DNA from: Aestuariivita boseongensis
GTDB taxonomy: Bacteria > Pseudomonadota > Alphaproteobacteria > Rhodobacterales > Rhodobacteraceae
NCBI RefSeq assembly: GCF_001262635.1
Contig: NZ_JXYH01000008.1
Coordinates: forward strand, 1 to 64,000
DNA: 64,000 bases
Direction of reading: 5' to 3'
Translations under genes and position numbers: made by a program
In this document: positions 1 through 8,676 of the stretch, piece by piece
How the letters are laid out: each line of letters opens with the position of its first letter
How positions within the stretch are numbered: the first letter of the stretch is position 1
Notes under the pieces: generated by a model
What the model saw: the letters and a program-made list of their open reading frames with translations, nothing else
The model's database searches: none
Told to the model about the DNA's origin: nothing

Positions 1-21
1 TTCAAACTTTTCCTTTGCCAT
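1..21 (-). CDS. tuf: Elongation factor Tu, first 7 codons only (cut by window edge)
   Basis: Read on the minus strand, these 21 bases are ATG followed by six codons giving MAKEKFE, the usual N-terminus of bacterial EF-Tu, the GTPase that brings aminoacyl-tRNA to the ribosome. A purine-rich stretch (AAAAGGGCG) lies about 10 bases upstream and could serve as the ribosome binding site. The rest of the gene lies outside the window. Seven residues are little evidence, but the match is exact to the family start and the gene follows the lipoprotein gene on the same strand. I see no better alternative. Confidence 0.68.
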
Positions 22-78
22 CTGTCTTGGCGCCCTTTTGTCAAATGGGTTAAATCACCCGGTTTCCTCTGGGCGGGC

Positions 79-107
79 GACATATTTGGTCTGATCAGGA
101 AAATCAA
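79..107 (-). promoter_or_regulatory. Possible sigma-70-type promoter for tuf
   Basis: On the minus strand TTGATT (102-107) and TATGTC (79-84) are 17 bases apart, a plausible -35/-10 pair. Transcription would begin about 50 bases before the tuf start codon. The -10 match is weak, so this is a candidate only. Confidence 0.3.
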
Positions 108-139
108 GCGTCTGATGGCGCCCGGCGGGTGCGAAAGCC

Positions 140-763
140 TCAGCTTTCTTCCTGCACCTCCTCCACATCCGTTTCAGCGGCTGTTTCGGTGTCGGACGTC
201 TCCTCGCCCTCGGCCGGTTCGCGGGCGTCGAACCACCCCAAGGACCCGTGCTGACGCGACAGCCAGATCTCAAGCTGGCGCGCGGCGTTGAAAGACAGGT
301 TTTCCAGTTGCTCTTCGCGCGTATTGGCCAGACCCGAGCCGATAACCGCCCCTTCATCAGCCGCTTCGAAAATCAACATCTGATGGGGTTCTTCATTCAG
401 TTTTTTTGCCGCGGCATCATCCCAAATCGTGATATTGATCACCAAGGCAGATTTCGGCGACGCGACCAGAGGGATACCCGGAGGGGCCAGCATATAGCCT
501 TCCACCGACACGCCGAAATGATAGAGCTGATCACCCTCATACCGGCTGAAGCGCTCCTCGAACGCATTGGTCAGCGAGGTCACCCATTCCTCTTCCGTGG
601 CCTCGCGCGAACCGGGCACGGCCTTCATCTTGGATGCGATGACGATGTTATGGGCCAGGCGAAATTCACCCAGATCGGCCACCTTACTGTCTTCGACGCT
701 TTTTGCGCCGCAGCCTGCCAGAAGGACCAGAACAGAAATCCATGCAAAAAGTCGCGCCATCAT
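140..763 (-). CDS. Predicted outer-membrane or periplasmic lipoprotein of unknown function
   Basis: A 207-residue protein with a short charged N-terminus, a hydrophobic core and a lipobox ending LLAGC near residue 20, so it should be exported, lipidated on that Cys and retained at a membrane. The remainder is a mixed alpha/beta region of no family I recognise, ending in an acidic, Thr/Glu-rich low-complexity tail of about 35 residues. Two consecutive ATG codons (760 and 763) follow a GGGGG stretch; I use the first. An upstream in-frame TTG at 772 is less likely. It lies between parC and tuf on the same strand, about 110 bases from parC. Confidence 0.75.
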   Translation of the reverse strand: MMARLFAWISVLVLLAGCGAKSVEDSKVADLGEFRLAHNIVIASKMKAVPGSREATEEEWVTSLTNAFEERFSRYEGDQLYHFGVSVEGYMLAPPGIPLVASPKSALVINITIWDDAAAKKLNEEPHQMLIFEAADEGAVIGSGLANTREEQLENLSFNAARQLEIWLSRQHGSLGWFDAREPAEGEETSDTETAAETDVEEVQEES

Positions 764-875
764 GGCCCCCAATCTCGTTTCTCAAAGTGTTAGCCACAAT
801 CGGGTGGAGGTGCAAATCCCTGAACACGGCGTTGGCGGCATTCCTACCCTTCGCAGGCCAAAGCCCCCAATAAGA

Positions 876-3212
876 TCAGCCGAACTTGTAATCCTTGGGA
901 AAGCCATGCGGCGGACGTTTGCCGACGCCGGCGCGCTTGCCCAGCCATTCGGACATGTCCGGTTCATGCCGCGTCTTGCCGCCGCCCATGCCCCAGCGCA
1001 GCCCGTCTCCCCAGGCGAAGGTCGTCAGGTCGGACAACCCGCCATCCAGCTCAAGCGAGCCCTGCTTGCCGCGCGCCATGTTGTATTTCTGAAGTCGCAC
1101 GCCCTTGCCGCGCCCCATCTCGGGCAGCTCGGCCAGCGGGAAGACCAGGAACTTGCCGTTTTGCGACACGACGGCCACGTGATCGCCTTCCACCGGACGC
1201 ACCACCGCCGCCCGGTCTTCATCTTTGACGTTCAGAACCTGTTTGCCCGCGCGGGTCTGGGCCACAACGTCACTCTCGGGCACCAAGAACCCGTTTCCAG
1301 CGGTCGAAGCCACGATCAGCTTGCCTTCAGACTTGTGAATGAACAGGTCGATGATCTCGGCCTCGTTCGGCAGATCGACCATCAGGCGCACCGGCTCGCC
1401 CATGCCGCGCCCGCCGGGCAGGTTCGCCGCGCTGAGCGTGTAAAACCGCCCATTCGACCCAAACAGGATCAGCTTGTCGGTGGTTTCGGCATGGAAGATG
1501 AAACGCGGGCCGTCACCATCCTTGAATTTCAGCTCGCGGGTCAGGTCGATATGGCCGGTCATGGCGCGGATCCAGCCCATTTTCGAACAGACAACCGTGA
1601 TGGGTTCGCGCTCGATCATGGCTTCCAGCGGAACGTCTTCCACCTCACCCGCTTCTTCCAGCGTGGTGCGCCGCGCGCCGCCGTCATAATCCTTGCCGAA
1701 CTGCTTTTTGGTTTCTTTCAGCTGTTCGGCGATCTTGTCCCATTGCAGCGCTTCGCTTTCCAACAAGTCTTCAAGCCCAGCGCGTTCTTCCATCAGCTCG
1801 GCCTGTTCGCGCAGCAATTCCAGCTCTTCCAGCCGCCGCAGGCTGCGCAGGCGCATGTTCAGGATCGCATCGACCTGCACCTCGCTCAACTCGCCTTCGC
1901 CCGGCGCCGGCGAGACATAATCGGCCTCGTTCATGGCGCGCACATGATGCTTCGACCAGTCTTCGCGCATCAAGGCGGCCTTCGGATCATCGTCATAGCG
2001 GATGATGTCGATCACCCGATCAAGGTTCAGGAAGGCGACGATGAAGCCTTCCAGCACCTCAAGGCGGTGGTCGATCTTTTCCATCCGGTGGGTCGAACGC
2101 CGGATCAGCACCTCACGGCGGAAATCAAGGAAAGCGCGCAGCACCTCCTTCATCGAGCAGACCTTCGGTGTGACCCCATCGATCAGTACGTTCATGTTCA
2201 GCGAAAACCGCACCTCAAGGTCCGAGTTGCGGTAGAGCATGCCCATCAGAACTTCCGCGTCCACGTTCTTGGACTTCGGCTCAAGGATCAGGCGGATATC
2301 ATCCGCGCTTTCATCGCGCACATCGCCCAGGATCGGGATTTTCTTGGTCTGGATCAGCTCGGCGATCTTTTCGATCAGCTTGGATTTCTGAACCTGATAG
2401 GGGATCTCGGTGACGACGATCTGCCACTGGCCGCGGCCCAGATCCTCGACCTCGTACCGGCAGCGCAGGCGGAACGATCCGCGCCCCGTTTTGTAGGCCT
2501 GCGCGATCGTCTCGCGGTTGTCGACAAGAATGCCGCCCGTCGGAAAATCGGGGCCCGGCACATAATTCAGAAGCGTGTCGTCACGCGCATCGGGCGTCTT
2601 GATCAGATGCAGGCAGGCGTCGCAAAGCTCGGCAATGTTGTGGGGCGGGATGTTGGTCGCCATGCCCACCGCGATGCCCGACGCACCGTTGGCCAGAAGG
2701 TTTGGAAACTGCGCCGGCAGAACGACGGGTTCGGTCAGCGTGCCGTCGTAGTTATCGCGGAAATCGACGGCGTTCTCGTTCAACCCTTCAAGCAGCGCCT
2801 CGGCCACGATGGTCATGCGCGCTTCGGTGTAACGCGACGCCGCAGGGTTATCGCCGTCGATATTGCCGAAATTCCCCTGACCATCGACCAGCGGGTAACG
2901 GACGTTGAAATCCTGCGCCAGCCGCGCCATCGCGTCATAGATCGCGGCATCGCCATGCGGGTGGTAGTTACCCATCACATCGCCCGAGATCTTGGCCGAC
3001 TTCCGGAACCCGCCATTCGACGACAGGCGCAATTCGCGCATCGCAAACAGGATTCGGCGGTGAACCGGCTTCAGACCGTCACGCGCATCGGGCAAAGCGC
3101 GGTGCATGATGGTGGACAGAGCATAGGTCAGGTACCGCTCGCCAATCGCGCGGCGCAGCGGTTCAGCCACCTCAGACGGGTTGATATTGGGGTCGTCCAC
3201 CAAATCAGTCAT
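876..3212 (-). CDS. parC: DNA topoisomerase IV subunit A
   Basis: A 778-residue type IIA topoisomerase breakage-reunion subunit. With ParE it decatenates daughter chromosomes. The N-terminal block GERYLTYALSTIMHRALPD (about 24-42) is diagnostic, and the catalytic tyrosine sits in AASRYTE as Tyr128. A coiled region follows around residues 400-500, then beta-pinwheel repeats. The C-terminal half is shorter than in GyrA and lacks an obvious GyrA-box, so ParC is preferred over GyrA. ATG at 3212 begins directly in conserved family sequence. parE is not in the window. The intergenic stretch 3213-3411 to the divergent SH3 gene holds no gene. Confidence 0.95.
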   Translation of the reverse strand: MTDLVDDPNINPSEVAEPLRRAIGERYLTYALSTIMHRALPDARDGLKPVHRRILFAMRELRLSSNGGFRKSAKISGDVMGNYHPHGDAAIYDAMARLAQDFNVRYPLVDGQGNFGNIDGDNPAASRYTEARMTIVAEALLEGLNENAVDFRDNYDGTLTEPVVLPAQFPNLLANGASGIAVGMATNIPPHNIAELCDACLHLIKTPDARDDTLLNYVPGPDFPTGGILVDNRETIAQAYKTGRGSFRLRCRYEVEDLGRGQWQIVVTEIPYQVQKSKLIEKIAELIQTKKIPILGDVRDESADDIRLILEPKSKNVDAEVLMGMLYRNSDLEVRFSLNMNVLIDGVTPKVCSMKEVLRAFLDFRREVLIRRSTHRMEKIDHRLEVLEGFIVAFLNLDRVIDIIRYDDDPKAALMREDWSKHHVRAMNEADYVSPAPGEGELSEVQVDAILNMRLRSLRRLEELELLREQAELMEERAGLEDLLESEALQWDKIAEQLKETKKQFGKDYDGGARRTTLEEAGEVEDVPLEAMIEREPITVVCSKMGWIRAMTGHIDLTRELKFKDGDGPRFIFHAETTDKLILFGSNGRFYTLSAANLPGGRGMGEPVRLMVDLPNEAEIIDLFIHKSEGKLIVASTAGNGFLVPESDVVAQTRAGKQVLNVKDEDRAAVVRPVEGDHVAVVSQNGKFLVFPLAELPEMGRGKGVRLQKYNMARGKQGSLELDGGLSDLTTFAWGDGLRWGMGGGKTRHEPDMSEWLGKRAGVGKRPPHGFPKDYKFG

Positions 3213-3411
3213 AGATGATGTGATACGCGGCGGATTTGATCAGGTAAAGCGGCTGCCGCGTCGAACGGTCATTTTTCCCACACCGACAGGCTGACGAAAT
3301 TTTTCCCCGTGAAACCGGGCGTCGAATCGGTTTTTCGAGTACCTTGGGAACCATAGCTGCAAAAATTGCGTTCCTGTCTCGTACCAGTTGTCTGCCCTGG
3401 GGTTTAGAAAA

Positions 3412-4044
3412 GTGAAGTATATCATTGTCTGTTTCGCCTTCATGGCGTTAGCGTTTTATGAACTTAGCGGAGGTGACAATTTCGTTCCGCGAAAGGCCGA
3501 ACTGATGGCTGCGGCCAAGGCCGAGCAGGCCAAGAAAGACTCCGACCGTCAGGCACGTCTCGCCTCCGTCGAGCCAGAGCAGGTCCAACTTCCCAAGGCC
3601 GTTGAAGAAGTGAAACTCAGCAAGGCGCCGGACGCGGTCGTAACCAGGGCCGCCGTGACCGACCAGAACGTGACCGTCGCCACCGCAGCTCTGGCCAGTG
3701 AAGAATCTGCGCAGGGTGCGGTGCCCACAACACTCATCTCACTCGAACAAAGCGGAGAGATGTTTGCGCGGCCGCTGACCCAGCTTGGTGCGACGCCAGC
3801 GGAAGCACGGCCGCGTATGATTACGCAACCCCAACCGCAGGCGGACCTGCGCGAAGTGGCGGGATCGCGCGTCAATATGCGCTCGGGCCCTGGCACTGGT
3901 TACGACGTCCTGACCAGTTTGACACAGGGCACCGAAGTCGAAGTCATCGAATCCGACGGTGCCGGTTGGGTGAAACTGCGCGCAGTCGATGAAGACATCG
4001 TCGGATGGATGGCGGAATACCTGCTGACCGAACCCACCGGTTGA
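3412..4044 (+). CDS. Exported or membrane-anchored SH3-domain protein
   Basis: About 210 residues. A hydrophobic N-terminal segment (KYIIVCFAFMALAFYEL) acts as signal or anchor. It is followed by a Lys/Ala/Glu-rich linker of about 110 residues and a C-terminal bacterial SH3 (SH3b) domain with the typical RVNMRSGPGTGYDVL start and a GWM.EYL end. Such domains usually bind peptidoglycan peptides or metals in the periplasm. I choose GTG 3412 because the protein then begins at the anchor; an in-frame TTG at 3388 would add eight residues. It is divergent from parC and followed by a terminator. Function beyond an envelope role is unknown. Confidence 0.78.
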   Translation: MKYIIVCFAFMALAFYELSGGDNFVPRKAELMAAAKAEQAKKDSDRQARLASVEPEQVQLPKAVEEVKLSKAPDAVVTRAAVTDQNVTVATAALASEESAQGAVPTTLISLEQSGEMFARPLTQLGATPAEARPRMITQPQPQADLREVAGSRVNMRSGPGTGYDVLTSLTQGTEVEVIESDGAGWVKLRAVDEDIVGWMAEYLLTEPTG

Positions 4045-4074
4045 TTGCCAATCCTTCGAAATCACGCCAGAACG

Positions 4075-4104
4075 GCCCCGTGACACGAATTGCGGGGCTT
4101 TTTT
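4075..4104 (+). terminator. Rho-independent terminator after the SH3 gene
   Basis: GCCCCG and CGGGGC form the stem with a 12-base loop and are followed directly by six T. The next gene's ATG begins only two bases later, at 4106. Confidence 0.75.
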
Positions 4105-4105
4105 C

Positions 4106-4939
4106 ATGGGTCAGAAGACCATTTTGATCACTGGCTGTTCTTCGGGCATTGGCGAAGACGCGGCACATGCCCTGAAAACGCGCGGCTGGCGCGTCTTTGC
4201 CTCATGCCGGAGGGAAGCGGATTGCGAGGCTTTGCGCGCTCAGGGGTTTGACAGTCCTCGGATTGATTACACCGACGAAGCCACCATCACCTCAGGTCTG
4301 GCCGAAGTGCTGGAGGCCACCGGCGGCACGCTGGATGCGCTGTTCAACAACGGGGCCCACGGCTTCTTCGGCGCAGTTGAGGATCTGCCGACCCAAGGCC
4401 TGCGCGAAATCTTCGAAACCAATTTCTTCGGCTGGCACGAATTGACCCGGCAGGTTCTGCCCGTCATGCGTGCGCAGGGCCATGGGCGCATCCTGCAGTG
4501 TTCCTCGACGCTGGGCTTCACATATATCCCCTGGCGCGGTGCCTATGCTGCCACCAAACGCGCGCTTGAGGCGATCAGCGACACGCTCAGGATCGAAATG
4601 CGCGGCACCGGCGTGCACGTGGTTCTGATCGAACCCGGGCCCATCACCACCATGTTCCGTGAAAAAGGCATCCCCTTCTTCGAACGCTGGATCGACTGGG
4701 AGAATTCCCCCCGCCGTGCGCAGTATGAAAATGGGTTGGTCAAACGGCTTTACGAAGGCAGCGGCAAGAAAGACCTGTTCGAACTTCCCGCCTCTGCCGT
4801 CACCGCAAAGGTTATCCGCGCACTTGAAGCGCCCAACCCAAGGCCACGCTACCGGATCACGGGGGCCACGCATATCGCTGCCATCCTGCATCGCACCCTG
4901 CCAGATCGTGCACTTGACGCCATCGCAACGCGGATTTGA
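4106..4939 (+). CDS. Classical short-chain dehydrogenase/reductase
   Basis: 277 residues with the Rossmann nucleotide motif TGCSSGIG (9-16), an NNGA variant of NNAG (81-84), Ser134 and the Tyr147-xxx-Lys151 catalytic pair (YAATK), followed by a PGP motif near the substrate loop. It should reduce or oxidise a carbonyl/alcohol with NAD(P)H; the substrate cannot be read from sequence. The length and C-terminal extension resemble the retinol dehydrogenase/YusZ-like SDR subgroup. The start codon lies two bases after the T-run of the preceding terminator, so the only Shine-Dalgarno-like bases (GGGG) are inside the terminator stem. This is unusual and suggests weak, leaderless or structure-controlled initiation. 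Confidence 0.88.
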   Translation: MGQKTILITGCSSGIGEDAAHALKTRGWRVFASCRREADCEALRAQGFDSPRIDYTDEATITSGLAEVLEATGGTLDALFNNGAHGFFGAVEDLPTQGLREIFETNFFGWHELTRQVLPVMRAQGHGRILQCSSTLGFTYIPWRGAYAATKRALEAISDTLRIEMRGTGVHVVLIEPGPITTMFREKGIPFFERWIDWENSPRRAQYENGLVKRLYEGSGKKDLFELPASAVTAKVIRALEAPNPRPRYRITGATHIAAILHRTLPDRALDAIATRI

Positions 4940-5015
4940 CGAAAACCGGTTCGCTTTTCTGCCTCAAACGACTAGATGACCCCGGACACAGGAAGCCAAT
5001 TCAGGGAGCGCATCG

Positions 5016-5210
5016 TTGGATCCCCTTTTCATACTCATTCTGCTGGCCGTCACGGCTGTGGTCATCGTCCTGATGATCGGCATTGGCGGGTTCGCCAAAG
5101 GCGGCGCCTTCAACCACAAATACGGGAACAAGATGATGCGCCTGCGGCTGGTGGCCCAGTTCATCGCAGTCGTCCTGATCCTGGCTTATGTCTATTTCAG
5201 CGCATCCTGA
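5016..5210 (+). CDS. Small two-helix membrane protein, HIG1-domain type
   Basis: 64 residues starting at TTG, with a hydrophobic helix (LFILILLAVTAVVIVLMIGI), a loop rich in Gly, Lys and Asn (GGFAKGGAFNHKYGNKMMRLR) and a second helix. The loop and spacing match the HIG1/hypoxia-induced 'twin transmembrane' family. Mitochondrial relatives act on respiratory supercomplexes; the bacterial role is unsettled. It ends 11 bases before the cobalamin adenosyltransferase start, so the two are probably co-transcribed. An ORF in another frame overlaps it, but codon use and family match support this frame. Confidence 0.75.
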   Translation: MDPLFILILLAVTAVVIVLMIGIGGFAKGGAFNHKYGNKMMRLRLVAQFIAVVLILAYVYFSAS

Positions 5211-5221
5211 GGAAAACGCAG

Positions 5222-5794
5222 ATGGTCGTACTGAACAAGATCTACACGAAAACAGGTGACGCCGGTGAAACCGCCCTTGGAAACGGGGCGCGGGTTGCCA
5301 AACACGCCATGCGCGTGACCGCTTATGGCACCACGGACGAGTTAAACGCCTTTGTCGGCATGGCGCGGCTTGAGGCCAGCGGCGACATGGACGCCCAGCT
5401 TGAACGCATCCAAAATGACCTGTTCGATCTGGGCGCGGATCTGTGCCGCCCAGACATGGAAAAAGATGCCGAGGCCGAATACCCGCCCCTGCGTATCATC
5501 GCCTCCCAGGTAACGCGTCTGGAAAGCGAGATTGACGCGATGAACGCCAATCTGGAAGCGCTTCGCAGTTTCATCCTGCCTGGCGGATCGCGTCTGGCGG
5601 CGGCCCTTCATGTCTGCCGCACCGTCGCGCGTCGGGCCGAACGGCTGTCGGTAGAGCTTGCCACGATGGAAGCGGTCAATCCCGAAGCGGTCAAATATCT
5701 CAACCGTCTCAGCGATTGGTTCTTCGTCGCCGCGCGCACCGCGAATAACGGCGGTAAGGACGATGTGCTGTGGGTGCCGGGGGCAAATCGCTGA
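5222..5794 (+). CDS. pduO: PduO-type ATP:cob(I)alamin adenosyltransferase
   Basis: 190 residues. The N-terminal motif KIYTKTGDAGETALG (6-20) is the ATP-binding signature of PduO/MMAB enzymes. The helical body contains the conserved R-RAERL region near residue 140. It transfers the adenosyl group of ATP to reduced cobalamin to make coenzyme B12, needed for example by methylmalonyl- and ethylmalonyl-CoA mutases. ATG 5222 is preceded by GAGGAAAACGCAG. The cobalamin genes cobC and cbiB lie about 38 kb away in this window. Confidence in the family is high; the symbol cobO is sometimes used for it. Confidence 0.92.
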   Translation: MVVLNKIYTKTGDAGETALGNGARVAKHAMRVTAYGTTDELNAFVGMARLEASGDMDAQLERIQNDLFDLGADLCRPDMEKDAEAEYPPLRIIASQVTRLESEIDAMNANLEALRSFILPGGSRLAAALHVCRTVARRAERLSVELATMEAVNPEAVKYLNRLSDWFFVAARTANNGGKDDVLWVPGANR

Positions 5795-5810
5795 ACCGGC
5801 AAAACTTGCC

Positions 5811-5834
5811 TTACGTAAACTGGCTTCACGTCAA
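5811..5834 (+). promoter_or_regulatory. Possible operator upstream of the ETF genes
   Basis: The palindrome TTACGTAA (5811-5818) is followed by ACGTCAA (5828-5834) within the 174-base gap before etfB. ACGT-cored sites of this kind are known for MerR-family LiuR regulators of acyl-CoA and branched-chain degradation genes, which often include ETF. The assignment is inference. Confidence 0.3.
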
Positions 5835-5968
5835 TTACGCGACGTCTCCAGACCGAAAGGTGACGATTTTACCCTGTTTCCCGCGCCATCGCATGGTTAT
5901 CAAATGCGCAAGCTAACCCAAGACCCGATTCACAAAGCGATCGGGCCCTAGTGAGGAGAAAGACGCTT

Positions 5969-6727
5969 ATGAAGGTGTTGGTACCTGTCAAACGCGTGAT
6001 CGACTATAACGTGAAAGTCCGTGTGAAAGCGGACGGATCGGGCGTTGATCTTGCAAACGTAAAAATGTCGATGAACCCCTTCGACGAGATTGCCGTCGAA
6101 GAGGCCATCCGCCTGAAAGAAGCAGGCAAGGCGGAAGAGGTTGTGGCCGTCTCCATCGGTGTGAAGCAGGCTCAGGAAACGCTTCGCACGGCGCTGGCCA
6201 TGGGCGCGGACCGCGCGATCCTGGTGGTTGCCGCTGACGACGTGCATCAGGACATCGAACCGCTGGCCGTTGCCAAGATCCTCAAAGCCGTCATCGACGA
6301 GGAACAGCCGGGCCTCGTTCTGGCGGGCAAGCAGGCTATTGACAATGACATGAACGCCACCGGCCAGATGCTGTCGGCCCTGCTGGGCTGGAGCCAGGCC
6401 ACCTTCGCCTCCAAACTGGACATCGAAGGCGATCACGCCGTGGTCACGCGCGAAGTGGACGGCGGTCTGCAAACGATCAAGGTCACCATGCCCACCATCG
6501 TCACCGTGGACCTGCGCCTGAACGAGCCGCGCTATGCCTCGCTGCCGAACATCATGAAGGCCAAGAAAAAGCCGCTGGATGAGAAAACCGCCGCCGATTA
6601 CGGCGTGGATGTCACTCCGCGTCTGGAAGTCGTCAAAACCGAAGAGCCCGCGGCACGCGAAGCAGGCATCAAGGTTGGCTCGGTCGACGAGCTGGTAGAG
6701 AAACTCAAAGAAGCGGGGGCTGTGTAA
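5969..6727 (+). CDS. etfB: Electron transfer flavoprotein beta subunit
   Basis: 252 residues. Together with EtfA it forms the soluble FAD/AMP flavoprotein that takes electrons from acyl-CoA and related dehydrogenases and passes them to ETF:quinone oxidoreductase. Seen: the [13 protein letters not shown] start, the nucleotide-binding fold, and the C-terminal ETF-beta signature region [20 protein letters not shown] around residue 180-200. ATG 5969 is preceded by GAGGAG at an ideal distance; the in-frame GTG at 5951 overlaps that site and is rejected. Its stop overlaps the etfA start by one base (TAATG), so the pair is translationally coupled. Confidence 0.96.
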   Translation: MKVLVPVKRVIDYNVKVRVKADGSGVDLANVKMSMNPFDEIAVEEAIRLKEAGKAEEVVAVSIGVKQAQETLRTALAMGADRAILVVAADDVHQDIEPLAVAKILKAVIDEEQPGLVLAGKQAIDNDMNATGQMLSALLGWSQATFASKLDIEGDHAVVTREVDGGLQTIKVTMPTIVTVDLRLNEPRYASLPNIMKAKKKPLDEKTAADYGVDVTPRLEVVKTEEPAAREAGIKVGSVDELVEKLKEAGAV

Positions 6728-7656
6728 TGGCTGTCCTTCTTCTCGCAGAAATCAATGATGGCGAACTGAGCATGGATGCCACCGCAAAAGCGGTGAGCGC
6801 GGCCAAATCGCTGGGTGATGTGACCGTTCTGGCCGTGGGCGCAACCTGCGCCGATGCTGCCGCTCAGGCAGCCACCATCGACGGCGTCGCCAAAGTGCTG
6901 TGCGCCGAAGACGCGCTTTACGGCAAACGTCTGGCCGAACCGGCTGCCGCGCTGATCGCGTCGCTGGCGGGCGATTACGAACACATCGTTGCCCCGGCCA
7001 CCACGGATGCCAAGAACATCATGCCGCGCGTTGCAGCGCTGCTGGATGTGATGGTGATTTCGGACGCCTCCGGTGTTGTCGACGGCTCGACCTTCGAACG
7101 CCCGATCTATGCCGGTAACGCCATCCAGACTGTCAAATCGTCGGATGCGAAAAAGGTCATCACCTTCCGCACCTCGACCTTCGACGCGGCAGGCACCGGC
7201 GGTTCGGCTTCCGTCGAAAACATTTCGGCCGCGGATAACCCCGCGCTGTCGGAATGGGTCGAAGACAAAGTGGCTGAGAGCGATCGTCCCGAACTGACCT
7301 CGGCCGGGATCGTCGTCTCGGGCGGCCGTGGCGTCGGGTCGGAAGAAGACTTCGCCATGATCGAAAAACTGGCCGACAAGCTGGGTGCCGCTGTTGGCGC
7401 CTCGCGCGCTGCTGTTGACTCGGGCTATGCTCCGAACGACTGGCAAGTTGGTCAGACCGGCAAGGTCGTCGCGCCCGAGCTTTATATCGCCGTCGGCATT
7501 TCTGGTGCGATCCAGCACCTGGCGGGCATGAAGGATTCGAAGATCATCGTCGCGATCAACAAGGACGAAGAGGCGCCCATCTTCCAGGTCGCCGATTACG
7601 GTCTTGTTGCCGACCTTTTCGACGCCGTGCCCGAGCTGACAGACAAGCTGGGTTAA
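6727..7656 (+). CDS. etfA: Electron transfer flavoprotein alpha subunit
   Basis: 309 residues, the FAD-binding partner of EtfB. The C-terminal domain shows [12 protein letters not shown], then [13 protein letters not shown] and [14 protein letters not shown], which are the FAD-binding motifs of the family, ending with [10 protein letters not shown]. It is coupled to etfB by a one-base overlap and followed by a strong terminator, so etfBA is a two-gene unit. Likely electron donors encoded in the window include the methylsuccinyl-CoA dehydrogenase at 17.9 kb. Confidence 0.96.
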   Translation: MAVLLLAEINDGELSMDATAKAVSAAKSLGDVTVLAVGATCADAAAQAATIDGVAKVLCAEDALYGKRLAEPAAALIASLAGDYEHIVAPATTDAKNIMPRVAALLDVMVISDASGVVDGSTFERPIYAGNAIQTVKSSDAKKVITFRTSTFDAAGTGGSASVENISAADNPALSEWVEDKVAESDRPELTSAGIVVSGGRGVGSEEDFAMIEKLADKLGAAVGASRAAVDSGYAPNDWQVGQTGKVVAPELYIAVGISGAIQHLAGMKDSKIIVAINKDEEAPIFQVADYGLVADLFDAVPELTDKLG

Positions 7657-7675
7657 AACCGGCGCAACCAGATAA

Positions 7676-7710
7676 AGCCCCCGGCAGCCTGCCTGCCGGG
7701 GGCTTTTTTT
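7676..7710 (+). terminator. Strong rho-independent terminator after etfA
   Basis: AAGCCCCCGGCAG pairs perfectly with CTGCCGGGGGCTT across a five-base loop and is followed by a T-run. It lies between convergent genes and, read from the other strand, starts with A-rich sequence, so it may serve both directions. Confidence 0.9.
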
Positions 7711-7715
7711 GTCCT

Positions 7716-8519
7716 TCAGATATGTTCGGCGATGGCTGCGCTTAGCGCTTTGGCGATCTGTTGATGGGTTTCCACACCCAGCATCTCGGACGCGACTGCG
7801 GCGTCCATCGGGTCATGCACCATCCCGGCCAAGTTCCTGCCAGCCCGGTTGGCCACAACCTCGACCACGCCCAACGTGGCGCTGGACAGGTCGGCTACCA
7901 TATCGGCACCAACGAAAAGCGGCTCTGCCCCCAAACCCTTGGGCATTTCCTCCCGCAGCCACAGCAGCAGAACCGGCCCGTCAATCGTCTGCAACATCAG
8001 CCGCATGCGGGCCGCCCAGGCCTGCTGCAGTTCGTCGCGCAAAAGGTTGAACCGGTTCGCCCCGACCATCCTCAAGGTGGACAGCATATGCTTGTTGAAG
8101 CTGAAATCGGTGAAATCCACCTCGTGATAAAGCGATTTCAAAACGCTTGACGGACCAAGGAAGCGATCATTCCGGCGCGGATGAACCCGATAAAACCGGT
8201 TCGACATATTCTGCGCCGCCATGACATGCAGCACCGTCAGACGCGCCCCCTTGGCCAAAGACATCACGTCCGGATCATACAGAAACGCGTCAATCCCCGC
8301 ATTCTGATGCCCCAGGTTCAGCACCGGCAGACCGCAGGCCTCCTCAACCAGATCGGTAAAGGGCCGCTCGATAAAGCGGCCATAAACCTCCGACCCGCCC
8401 AGAACCGCGATATACGGACCATCCGTCGATTTCTTCGGCCCGCGAAACATCAATTTCGACGTGCCATATTGGCACGGCGCATAGTCGAGCGCATCCGCCC
8501 GGCTGGCAGCAAAACTCAT
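7716..8519 (-). CDS. DUF6473 family protein, function unknown
   Basis: 267 residues of an uncharacterised Rhodobacteraceae family that I identify from memory by the motifs [19 protein letters not shown] near the start and [12 protein letters not shown] at about 38-50. The GGSE motif plus NLGHQNAG suggests an SGNH-hydrolase-like fold with a Ser nucleophile, but that is inference. ATG 8519 is preceded by AGGGTG five bases upstream; an in-frame GTG at 8528 would fall in that site. It is convergent with etfA and divergent from 3-hydroxybutyryl-CoA dehydrogenase. Confidence 0.68.
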   Translation of the reverse strand: MSFAASRADALDYAPCQYGTSKLMFRGPKKSTDGPYIAVLGGSEVYGRFIERPFTDLVEEACGLPVLNLGHQNAGIDAFLYDPDVMSLAKGARLTVLHVMAAQNMSNRFYRVHPRRNDRFLGPSSVLKSLYHEVDFTDFSFNKHMLSTLRMVGANRFNLLRDELQQAWAARMRLMLQTIDGPVLLLWLREEMPKGLGAEPLFVGADMVADLSSATLGVVEVVANRAGRNLAGMVHDPMDAAVASEMLGVETHQQIAKALSAAIAEHI

Positions 8520-8676
8520 CCGAGTCACCCTGATTTCTCACCCTTGCCCCACAATCGCGCCGATATCTTTCGAAACCTCTAAGCTTCGGATTTTCTGCAA
8601 ATTCTCGGAACGCGGCGCCACTTGCTGCGGCGTGCCTGCGCGCCTATTGTTGCGTGACTTTGAAATGGGGGCGCAG

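Noticed and set aside
876-3212. GyrA instead of ParC
   Set aside because: The C-terminal domain is short and lacks a GyrA-box; length fits ParC of alphaproteobacteria.
567-3218. 883-codon open frame on the plus strand
   Set aside because: Exactly antisense to parC, no family motifs, His/Arg/Gln-rich composition typical of the reverse of GC-rich genes.
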